Of a DNA stretch of 64,000 nucleotides, positions 56,826 through 64,000 are shown piece by piece. Numbering within the stretch: the first letter of the stretch is position 1; each line of letters starts with the position of its first letter. A program made the position numbers and the translations under genes. The notes beneath the pieces are model-generated. The model worked only from the letters and a program-made list of their open reading frames with translations, was not told the origin of the DNA and ran no database searches. The stretch comes from Halomonas litopenaei (GTDB lineage: Bacteria > Pseudomonadota > Gammaproteobacteria > Pseudomonadales > Halomonadaceae), in the NCBI RefSeq assembly GCF_003045775.1, contig NZ_PXNS01000004.1:372001-436000 (forward strand). Direction: 5' to 3'.

Positions 56826-58163
56826 ATGTCTTCCGACTTTGTGACCGCCGACGAGATTCGTGACCGCTTTGCCTCTGCCATGTCGGCCATGTACCAGGCC
56901 GAGGTGCCCCAGTACGGCACCCTGCTGTCACTGGTCGAGCAGGTGAATCGGCAGACCCTCGAGGCTGATCCGGCGCTGGCCGAGCGGCTCGAGGCCAGCG
57001 GCGAGCACGCTCGCCTGGGCGTCGAGCGTCACGGTGCGATCCGGGTGGGCACGGCCGAGGAACTCGCCACCCTGAGGCGCCTGTTTGCGGTGATGGGGAT
57101 GTTCCCTGTGGGCTACTACGACCTGTCCGAGGCCGGGGTGCCGGTGCACTCCACCGCCTTTCGCCCGGTCACCGACGAGGCCCTGGCACGCAATCCCTTC
57201 CGCCTGTTTACCTCGCTGCTGCGCCTCGAGCTGATCGAGGACGTCGAGCTGCGCACCCTGGCCAGCGAGATCCTGGCCAAGCGCGACATCTTCACTCCGG
57301 GGGTGCGTGAACTGATCGCCACCTTCGAGCAGCAGGGTGGCCTCACCGAGGAACAGGCCGAGCGCTTCGTCGCCGAAGCCCTGGAGACCTTCCGCTGGCA
57401 CCAGGACGCCACCGTGGACCGCGCCACCTACGAGCGGCTGCACTCGGCCCACCGTTTGATCGCCGATGTGGTCTGCTTCCGTGGCCCGCACATCAACCAT
57501 CTGACCCCGCGTACCCTGGACATCGACGAGGCCCAGCGCCGGATGCCCGAGCATGGCATGACGCCCAAGGCGGTGATCGAGGGCCCGCCCCGGCGCGCCT
57601 GTCCGATCCTGCTGCGTCAGACCAGCTTCAAGGCGCTGGAAGAGACCACCCGTTTCGTCGGTGACGCCGAGGGTAGCCATACCGCCCGCTTCGGCGAGAT
57701 CGAGCAGCGTGGTGTAGCCCTGACCCCCAAGGGCCGTGCGCTCTATGACCGCTTGCTGGGCGAGGCCCGCAAGGCGACCCAGGGGCTGGACAACGCCGCC
57801 CATCAGGCACGCCTGGCCGAGGTCTTCACCGACTTCCCCGATGACGAGACCACCCTGCGCCGCGAGGGTCTGGCCTACTTCGTCTACCGTGCGGTAGACG
57901 AGTTCGACGGTGACGCCTCTGTGGAGGCACAGATCGCCGCCGGCAAGGTGGTGGCCGAGCCGCTGACCTACGAGGACTTCCTGCCGGTGTCGGCGGCGGG
58001 CATCTTCCAGTCCAACCTGGGCGGTGAGGAGAGTGCGGTGGGGCAGGGCAACGCCAACCGTGACGCCTTCGAGGCGGCGCTGGGGGCCTCGGTGCGCGAT
58101 GAACTCGAGCTCTACGCCCGCCGCGAGCGCGAATCCCTGGCGGCGCTTGGCCTGAAACGCTGA
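56826..58163 (+). CDS. hglS: DUF1338 protein, 2-oxoadipate dioxygenase/decarboxylase type (HglS/YdcJ)
   Basis: Fe(II) enzyme family; the characterised member converts 2-oxoadipate to D-2-hydroxyglutarate in D-lysine catabolism. The 445-residue product shows the metal-ligand regions VPVHSTAFRPVTDEALARNP and GPHINHLTPRTLDID and the Arg-rich specificity area PPRRACPILLRQTSF. Length matches the family. ATG 56826 has TAGGAG upstream. No other lysine pathway gene is nearby, so the substrate is inferred from the family. Confidence 0.85.
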   Translation: MSSDFVTADEIRDRFASAMSAMYQAEVPQYGTLLSLVEQVNRQTLEADPALAERLEASGEHARLGVERHGAIRVGTAEELATLRRLFAVMGMFPVGYYDLSEAGVPVHSTAFRPVTDEALARNPFRLFTSLLRLELIEDVELRTLASEILAKRDIFTPGVRELIATFEQQGGLTEEQAERFVAEALETFRWHQDATVDRATYERLHSAHRLIADVVCFRGPHINHLTPRTLDIDEAQRRMPEHGMTPKAVIEGPPRRACPILLRQTSFKALEETTRFVGDAEGSHTARFGEIEQRGVALTPKGRALYDRLLGEARKATQGLDNAAHQARLAEVFTDFPDDETTLRREGLAYFVYRAVDEFDGDASVEAQIAAGKVVAEPLTYEDFLPVSAAGIFQSNLGGEESAVGQGNANRDAFEAALGASVRDELELYARRERESLAALGLKR

Positions 58164-58262
58164 TCCTGATGATTGGCCTGAGCCTCTTCTCTGTATCAGC
58201 CGCTGAATGTGCCCATCGCTGATCCTGTCGTCACGGCTCTTGCCTTCACGGAAAGTACCCGC

Positions 58263-58296
58263 GCCGATCGATCTTCCGCCCGGAAGATCGATCGGC
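58263..58296 (+). terminator. 34-bp perfect inverted repeat after the DUF1338 gene
   Basis: Arms of 16 bases (58263-58278 and 58281-58296) pair exactly with a two-base centre, 100 bases after the stop. No T run follows; instead a hexamer repeat begins at once. Confidence 0.6.
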
Positions 58297-58326
58297 GTTG
58301 GCGTTGGCGTTGGCGTTGGCGTTGCG
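58297..58326. repeat. GTTGGC hexanucleotide tandem repeat
   Basis: Four exact GTTGGC units plus a fifth variant (GTTGCG) follow the 34-bp inverted repeat directly, in a non-coding gap before the permease gene. Simple-sequence tracts of this kind are prone to copy-number change. Confidence 0.8.
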
Positions 58327-58424
58327 GGTAGCGAGGCGATGTTGGCGGGCGGGTCGTCAGCGAGTGCGAGCCGTGGCACACAAAGGTAAGCTTCTGGCTT
58401 TTCTTGTCTCAGGAGTTTGTCGCC

Positions 58425-59186
58425 ATGGAGTGGCTCGCCGCTATCTCGCCGCTGTCCCCCGTCGTCAGTCTCGGCCTGATCCTGCTGTCCGGTGTCACCT
58501 CGATGATCAGCGCGTCGCTGGGCGTGGGCGGCGGCACCCTGTTGATCATGACCATGGCCCAGGTGATGCCGGCGGCGGCACTGATCCCGGTGCATGGCAT
58601 GGTCCAGCTGGGCTCCAACGGCGGACGCCTGGCCATGAGCTGGCGACACGTTCACTGGCCGCTGCTGGCGACCTTTGTCCCCGGTGCCCTGGTCGGCGCC
58701 CTGGTGGCCGGCTGGCTGCTGATCCGCCTGCCCAGCGGGGTGCTGGAACTGTCGATTGCCGCCTTCGTGCTCTATACCCTGTGGGGGCCGGGGCTGCCCA
58801 AGCGCGCCCTGGGCCGACTGGGCACCCTGATCGCCGGCGCCGTCACCACCCTGTTGTCCAGCTTTGTCGGCGCCAGTGGGCCCATGGTGGCAGCCTTCGT
58901 CAAGCAGCACGGCAACTCCCGCCAGGGCACGGTGGCCACCTTCGCCGCCTGCATGACCTTCCAGCACCTGACCAAGGCCTTCGTCTTCGGCGTCGCCGGT
59001 TTTCTGTTCGCCGACTGGCTGTGGTTGATCCTGCTGATGATCGGCGTCGGGGTGCTGGGCACCTGGCTTGGACTGCGCCTGTTGCATCACGTGTCGGAGC
59101 GGCGTTTCGACACCGGATTCCGGGTGGTGTTGACCGCGCTGTCGCTGCGTCTGGTGTGGCTGGGCATGACGCGGCTGCTGACCTGA
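58425..59186 (+). CDS. TauE/SafE-family membrane permease
   Basis: A 253-residue protein with seven to eight helices and the family motifs GVTSMISASLGVGGGTLLIM and SSFVGASGPMVAAFVKQ. Members export sulfite, sulfoacetate or similar anions; the substrate here is unknown. The ATG at 58425 with AGGAG nine bases upstream is preferred over an in-frame start at 58404. No sulfur gene is adjacent. Confidence 0.87.
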   Translation: MEWLAAISPLSPVVSLGLILLSGVTSMISASLGVGGGTLLIMTMAQVMPAAALIPVHGMVQLGSNGGRLAMSWRHVHWPLLATFVPGALVGALVAGWLLIRLPSGVLELSIAAFVLYTLWGPGLPKRALGRLGTLIAGAVTTLLSSFVGASGPMVAAFVKQHGNSRQGTVATFAACMTFQHLTKAFVFGVAGFLFADWLWLILLMIGVGVLGTWLGLRLLHHVSERRFDTGFRVVLTALSLRLVWLGMTRLLT

Positions 59187-59346
59187 ACGTCTGGGCAGGC
59201 ACGGCCGCCATGGGCGAGGGGCAAGACGAAAGATGTGGGCGAAGTAGTGCATAGGGGGTAGTTGCCCCCCGCTCCAGAGCGGCTGAATTGGCATAGAGTG
59301 ATAGGTAGTCGTCACTGCTGGTCGACTGCCACCCTCGAGTCCTTCA

Positions 59347-62196
59347 ATGCCTCTATTTGCCCGCCGTGAACTCCCGATCCAATGGCTTATCGCTGCCTCC
59401 ATCGTCGGCATGACGCTGATGATGGCCGGTCTGCTGCTGTGGCAGTCGTGGGATCAGGCTCGGGACTCGCTGGTCGAGGCGCTGCAGCGATCCAGCCAGC
59501 AGCTGTCGGCGACGGTGGAGGTCAAGACCCGCTCGCTGATCGAACCTTCCAGGGCGATGCTCGGTGTGCTGAGCAGAGAAACGAGCATCGAGAACTTCGA
59601 CAGTGCCCGAAGCGATCATCTACTGCCCATGCTGGCGGCGGTGGTCGACGCCCAGGAGGTGCTGGGAGGCGCCTACATCGGCTCCGACAACGGCGACTTT
59701 CTGATGGTTCGCTCCATCGAGCGACTGTCGCCCGGGGCAGTATCCGACTCATTGAATCTGGCCGGTGGCACTTACCTGGCGCTGATCCTGCACGGCGACA
59801 GGCGGCAAGGCATGGCTGGCTACTGGCAGGTACTCGACGATGAGGCGAGGGAGCTACGTCGCATCGCCATCGAGAGCCACGGCCTGGACCCGCGCGATCG
59901 ACCCTGGTTTCGTCAGGCGCTGGACGAGCACGGCCCGCAGCTATCGGCGCCCTATACCTTCTTCACCAACGGTGAGCAGGGCGTCACCCTGTCCCAGCGA
60001 TCCCGTGATGGACGCGCCGTGCTTGGCATCGACATGACCTCCGCGGATCTCGGTAAGGAAATCCATGCGTTTGCCACCACCCAGGGGTCACTGCTGGCCA
60101 TCACTACCCCCGAGGGCGATGTGCTCGCCCACAACGCGGACAAGGATGCGGCGCTGTTGCCGGGGACCTCGCTGGAGGATCTGGGCGAGGCGCCGTTGAT
60201 CGAGCTCAAGGATCAGGGGGTGCTGGCGACGCCGGTCCGCTACTTCTGTGGTGAGCAGTACTGGTGGGGGCTGGCGCTGCCCTTCGACATGCTCGGCAGT
60301 CGACTGGCCTGGCTGCTGGTGGCCATGCCGGAGCGGGAGCTGATGGCGAGCCTGCGTGAATCCCTGTGGCACCGTCTGTTGCTGTCGCTGGGGCTGGTGA
60401 CGCTGATGGTGCCACTCGGCATCCTGCTGGGTCGCCGACTCGGGCGCCCACTGCGCGAACTGGGTGAGCAGGTACGGACCATCTCCGAGTTCGACCTCGA
60501 TGCCTATCGCGGGGTCGACTCCCGGGTGCGCGAGGTGGCTCACCTGTCCGGTGCGCTGGACACTCTGGTGCACCGCGTCGGCGAGTTTCGGCGCATCAAT
60601 CGCATGCTGGGACGCGAGCGCCGACTCGACGTGATGCTCGACGGCATCCTCGATGAGCTGTTGAACGTCACCGGCAGCCACCACGGGGTCATCTATCTGG
60701 CCAACGAGGACAGTTCTGTCCGCCTGTCGCCGGTCGCCGAGGCGGGGCAGGGGTGGGGCGATGCCCCTTTGCCGGCGACGCTCGAGGTCGACCAGGACTC
60801 GGGCCCTCTGCTGGAGGTGCGGCGGGCGCTGGAGGCGCAAGGGTATCTGGTGCAGTCGCTGCGCGACCGCGCCGGCAAGCGTCTCGGGATTCTGTTGCTG
60901 GCGCACCGGGACGGTGGTCAGGATGATGACCAGTGGCGCACCTTCGTCGCCGAGGTGTCATCGGTGGCGGCGGTGGCCATCGACATGCGCCGCCTGCTCG
61001 AGGGCGAGGCGCGTCTGCTGGACGCCATGATTCAGCTAGTCGCCAGGGCCACCGATGCCAAGTCACCCCACACCGGGGGACACTGTACCCGGGTACCGCA
61101 ACTGGCGGAGATGCTGATCGACGAAGTGGACCGGGCGCGCCAGGGCCCTTTTGCTGCGGTTCACCTCAGCGAGGAAGAGCGCGCCACCTTCCACCTGGCG
61201 GCCTGGCTGCACGACTGCGGCAAGCTGACCACCCCAGACCACATCATGGAGAAGGCCACCAAGCTCGAGACCCGTTACAACCGGATCCATGAGATCCGGA
61301 CCCGCTTCGAGGTGCTGTGGCGAGACGCCGAACTCGATTACTGGCGCGCCATCGCCCAGGGGGGCGAAGCAACAAAGCTTGACCAGGTACTGCAGCGTCG
61401 GCGCCAGGAGCTGCAGGAGGCCTTCGCCTGCGTCGCCGAGGCCAACCATGGCCGCGAGGCGATGGGCGAGGCCGACTGCCAGCGCTTGAAGACCATCGGC
61501 GAGTGGCGCTGGCTGCGTTACTTCGATGACCGCCTGGGGCTGTCACGGGCCGAACTGGACAACATGGCCGAAGAACCCCGTCGCGCCTTGCCTGCAGAAG
61601 AGCGTCTGCTTGCCGATCTGCCCCGTCATCGCATTGCCTGGCAGCGTCCGTGCCCCCCGGTGCATCCCGAGGACCCCGACAATCACTGGGGCTTTTCGAT
61701 GGAGCCGCCGTCCCTGGCGGAGCATCAGGGGGAGCTCTACAACCTGTGCATCGCCCGAGGCACGCTCAACGACGTCGAACGCTTCCGCATGCAGGAGCAC
61801 GTGATCCAGACCATCATCATGCTCGAGTCTCTGCCCTGGCCCGCTCACCTGAAGCGAGTGCCGGAGATCGCCGGCAATCACCATGAGCGCATGGACGGAC
61901 AGGGGTATCCGCGGCGGCTGCGACTCGGCGAGGCCAGCCTGGAAGAGCGGATCATGGCGCTGGCGGATGTGTTCGAGGCGCTGACCGCCTCCGATCGTCC
62001 CTACAAGAATGGCCTGCCGCTGTCCCGCGCGCTGGAGATCCTGGCTGACATGGTCAAGGACGGCCACCTGGACCCGGCGGTCTTCGAGTTGCTGCTGGAT
62101 AGCGGCGTGTGGCGGCGCTACGCCGATACCTTTGTGGCCGACCGACAGATCGACCAGGTCGATATCGATGCCATCCGGGCCCGAGCTCGGCGTTGA
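59347..62196 (+). CDS. Membrane sensor with Cache, HAMP, GAF-like and HD-GYP-like domains, 949 aa
   Basis: A signalling protein probably acting on cyclic di-nucleotides. Order: helix 1 (~12-36), periplasmic Cache-type sensor (~37-335; VLGGAYIGSDNGDFLMVRS, DPRDRPWFRQAL), helix 2 (~340-362), HAMP (~365-425), GAF-like domain (~430-550) and HD domain from ~557. HD motif HDCGKL is at ~621 and the GYP-type HHERMDGQGYP at ~845. These are roughly 220 residues apart instead of the usual ~65, so a large insertion splits the domain. Metal ligands are retained, so c-di-GMP hydrolysis is possible. Its paralogue starts 140 bases downstream. Confidence 0.82.
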   Translation: MPLFARRELPIQWLIAASIVGMTLMMAGLLLWQSWDQARDSLVEALQRSSQQLSATVEVKTRSLIEPSRAMLGVLSRETSIENFDSARSDHLLPMLAAVVDAQEVLGGAYIGSDNGDFLMVRSIERLSPGAVSDSLNLAGGTYLALILHGDRRQGMAGYWQVLDDEARELRRIAIESHGLDPRDRPWFRQALDEHGPQLSAPYTFFTNGEQGVTLSQRSRDGRAVLGIDMTSADLGKEIHAFATTQGSLLAITTPEGDVLAHNADKDAALLPGTSLEDLGEAPLIELKDQGVLATPVRYFCGEQYWWGLALPFDMLGSRLAWLLVAMPERELMASLRESLWHRLLLSLGLVTLMVPLGILLGRRLGRPLRELGEQVRTISEFDLDAYRGVDSRVREVAHLSGALDTLVHRVGEFRRINRMLGRERRLDVMLDGILDELLNVTGSHHGVIYLANEDSSVRLSPVAEAGQGWGDAPLPATLEVDQDSGPLLEVRRALEAQGYLVQSLRDRAGKRLGILLLAHRDGGQDDDQWRTFVAEVSSVAAVAIDMRRLLEGEARLLDAMIQLVARATDAKSPHTGGHCTRVPQLAEMLIDEVDRARQGPFAAVHLSEEERATFHLAAWLHDCGKLTTPDHIMEKATKLETRYNRIHEIRTRFEVLWRDAELDYWRAIAQGGEATKLDQVLQRRRQELQEAFACVAEANHGREAMGEADCQRLKTIGEWRWLRYFDDRLGLSRAELDNMAEEPRRALPAEERLLADLPRHRIAWQRPCPPVHPEDPDNHWGFSMEPPSLAEHQGELYNLCIARGTLNDVERFRMQEHVIQTIIMLESLPWPAHLKRVPEIAGNHHERMDGQGYPRRLRLGEASLEERIMALADVFEALTASDRPYKNGLPLSRALEILADMVKDGHLDPAVFELLLDSGVWRRYADTFVADRQIDQVDIDAIRARARR

Positions 62197-62336
62197 CCTA
62201 ACGTGGAGCCTGCCGCTGTGTTCGGGATACGCGTCTACAGATCTGCACATATAGTGGAGAGAGCGCTACCCCTTTCGGCTTAGGGCGTTTCGTCACGCTT
62301 GAAAGTCCCTTTTGCCTCGTCACGAGAGGTCCGACC

Positions 62337-64000
62337 ATGTACCGCCATCGTCTCGTCATTCCGGTGCAGTGGCTGATCGGTATCGTTATCGTCGGGGTGA
62401 TGGTGGTGATGGCGGTGGCGCTGCTGGGGTTCTCCTGGCACCAGTCCCAGCGCACGCTGGGGGCGACCCTGGAAGAGACCTCGGCTCAGCTGGTCGACAC
62501 CCTGGAGGCGCGCACCCAAGCGCTGGTGAGGCCGGCACGGGTGGCCATCGACATGCTGGCCAACGGGGCCCCGGGCGAGGCCGACGACTGGGACGGCCGG
62601 CTGGCAGCGTTGCCGCTGATGAGGGCGGCGCTGGAAGCCCATCGACTGGTCGACGCCGTCTACATCGGCTATGGCAGCGGCGACTTCCTGATGTTTCGCG
62701 CGGTGGATCGCATGCTCGAGAGCAAGCGCCCCGGCATCGTCAACAACGGCGGCCAGGACGCGGCCTACCTGGCGCTGGTGGTGGATGCCCGCCCTGGCCA
62801 GCCACCGCAGAGTGAATGGCATCTGTTCGATCCATCGCTTGCTCCGCTCGGGCGCGAGCGACTCGACCAGTACTTCTTCGATCCGCGCAGCCGTCCCTGG
62901 TTTCAGCAGGCACCCGAGGGTGACGCTCCTTTCCTGACCGCTCCCTATGTGTTTTTCAACACCGGCGAAATCGGCATCAGCATGGCGCGCCGCAGCGGTG
63001 ACGCTGTGGTCGGCCTGGATGTCGCCTCGCGGGACCTTGGCATCGGCCTGGATGACCTGCGGTTGACGCCGCAGACGCGCATGGCGGTAGTCACCGCCTC
63101 TGGCCAGGCGCTGGCGACTACCCTGGACGCCACACTGGATCCTGGGCCCGGCAACGCCCGCCAATTGTCCTCTTTCGAGGATCTGGCCATGCCGGTGCTG
63201 GCGCAATTGTTGACCACGAACGTCGACCAGCCACCGCGGCGGTTGTCCCATGACGGTCGCCAGTGGTGGGGGCTGGTGCTGCCCTTTGTCACCCTGGGGG
63301 GCGAGGCCACGCGGCTGATTGCAGCCGTCCCGGAAGACGAGCTGACCTCCGATGTGCGCCAGATGATGCTGGAGAGTTCGTTGCTGGCGGGGGCCGTGAC
63401 ACTGGCCTTGTTGCCGCTGGGGGTGCTGCTGGGACGACGGCTGGGGCGTCCATTGCGGGAGTTGTCCGGACAGGTTGAGGCGCTCGGGCGCTACGATTTT
63501 TCCGCCTGCGACGGTGTCGGCTCCCGGGTGACCGAGGTGCGCGGGCTCAGCGTGGCACTGCGCCGGCTGGCGCGTGGTATCGAGGGCTTTGGACGCATCA
63601 CCCGGGTGCTCAACAGCGAGCCACGCCTGGATCGCATGCTGACCAGCATTCTCGAGGATCTGCTGCGCGGCACCGGCAGTCGCGCCGGGGCCATCTACCT
63701 GGCCGATGAACAGGACGAGGGACGCTTCGCTCGGATCGCCAGGGAGGGGGAGGCGAGGGACCCCGATGCGGACCCACGGAGTCGGGAGCTGCGACTGCAG
63801 GAAGGCTCCGAGGCCGAGCTCGAGGCGCTGATCGAGCGCTTTGAGGCGGCCGGCTATCTGTTGCAGCCGCTGCGTAACCGGGAGGGAGCGACGCTGGGTC
63901 TGCTGGCGTTGGCGCGGCGCTCGCTGGACGATGACGACGCTCACTGGCGTGCCTTCGTCGCCGAAGTGTCGGCGGCGGCAGCGGTGGCCATCGACCTGAG
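62337..64000 (+). CDS. Paralogous Cache-HAMP-GAF membrane sensor (3' end beyond window)
   Basis: The 554 visible residues align domain by domain with the preceding protein: helix 1 (~11-33), Cache sensor with VYIGYGSGDFLMFRAVDRM, DPRSRPWFQQAPEG and APYVFFNTGEIGISMA, helix 2 (~350-372), HAMP and GAF-like domain ending FVAEVSAAAAVAIDL. The output domain lies outside the window; by homology an HD-type domain is expected. The ATG at 62337 precedes the first helix directly. The sensor domains have diverged in the ligand region, so different signals are likely. Confidence 0.8.
   Translation, partial: MYRHRLVIPVQWLIGIVIVGVMVVMAVALLGFSWHQSQRTLGATLEETSAQLVDTLEARTQALVRPARVAIDMLANGAPGEADDWDGRLAALPLMRAALEAHRLVDAVYIGYGSGDFLMFRAVDRMLESKRPGIVNNGGQDAAYLALVVDARPGQPPQSEWHLFDPSLAPLGRERLDQYFFDPRSRPWFQQAPEGDAPFLTAPYVFFNTGEIGISMARRSGDAVVGLDVASRDLGIGLDDLRLTPQTRMAVVTASGQALATTLDATLDPGPGNARQLSSFEDLAMPVLAQLLTTNVDQPPRRLSHDGRQWWGLVLPFVTLGGEATRLIAAVPEDELTSDVRQMMLESSLLAGAVTLALLPLGVLLGRRLGRPLRELSGQVEALGRYDFSACDGVGSRVTEVRGLSVALRRLARGIEGFGRITRVLNSEPRLDRMLTSILEDLLRGTGSRAGAIYLADEQDEGRFARIAREGEARDPDADPRSRELRLQEGSEAELEALIERFEAAGYLLQPLRNREGATLGLLALARRSLDDDDAHWRAFVAEVSAAAAVAIDL

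Noticed and set aside
58207..58389. 60-codon frame with Gly-Val repeats through the hexamer tract
   Set aside because: The repeat is explained by the GTTGGC units; the frame crosses the 34-bp inverted repeat and has no ribosome site.
56928..59411. Long minus-strand frame (827 codons) opposite the DUF1338 and TauE genes
   Set aside because: Spans two well-supported genes and the gap between them, contains Gln/Gly/His-rich nonsense and runs through the hexamer repeat.

Overview
The window is GC-rich, densely packed gammaproteobacterial chromosome. It carries a nearly complete anaerobic denitrification locus interrupted by a catabolic and transport segment. A Halomonas-like (Halomonadaceae) host is my best guess from the mix of cd1-type nitrite reductase, NorCB, split NrdJ and Aap/Liv/Tct transporters, but no rRNA or core phylogenetic marker is present, so this is inference. 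No tRNA, rRNA, transposase, prophage or CRISPR array was seen.

Layout. 1-5210 (minus): a small cytochrome c, nosR, nosZ and a truncated nosD, for nitrous oxide reduction. 5609-14254: anaerobic support genes: hemN (oxygen-independent haem synthesis), nrdJa/nrdJb (B12-dependent ribonucleotide reductase), a two-gene cassette of unknown function, and ubiT, ubiV and ubiU (oxygen-independent ubiquinone synthesis). 14625-29682: a metabolic insert: mmsA and an omega-transaminase, a GntR-family regulator, a Liv-type ABC transporter, an M20 carbamoylase-type hydrolase and an amidase, then a TctCBA transporter. The enzymes fit import and hydrolysis of an amide or ureide that yields a beta-amino acid, then transamination and oxidation to acyl-CoA. 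29787-40111: nitric oxide handling: hmp, norR, nnrS, a SirB2-like gene, norCBQD and a small membrane protein. 40151-43804 (minus): nirC, nirF, an unknown membrane protein, norE, a norF-like gene and an unknown small protein. 44375-51849: nirS and the haem d1 pathway nirD, L, G, H, J, E, N. 52132-56542: aapJQMP amino-acid transporter. 56826-64000: a DUF1338/HglS-type oxygenase, a TauE-type permease and two tandem membrane sensors (the first an HD-GYP-like protein, the second cut by the window end).

Regulation visible in the DNA. FNR/ANR/DNR-like boxes (TTGAT-N4-ATCAA type) lie upstream of the nos cytochrome, hemN, ubiT, ubiU, nnrS, norC (two) and nirS. Those before ubiT and ubiU have the same spacing to an identical -10 (TAGCAT). 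A pair of NrdR-like boxes spaced 31 bp precedes nrdJa. Strong hairpins sit directly behind the first gene of several operons (nosZ, the three transporter binding-protein genes, norB). Several minisatellite-like repeats occur in gaps and gene ends. The less explained parts are the 10361-11457 cassette, the unknown genes embedded in the nir/nor operons, and the tandem HD-type sensors with a large insertion in the HD domain.
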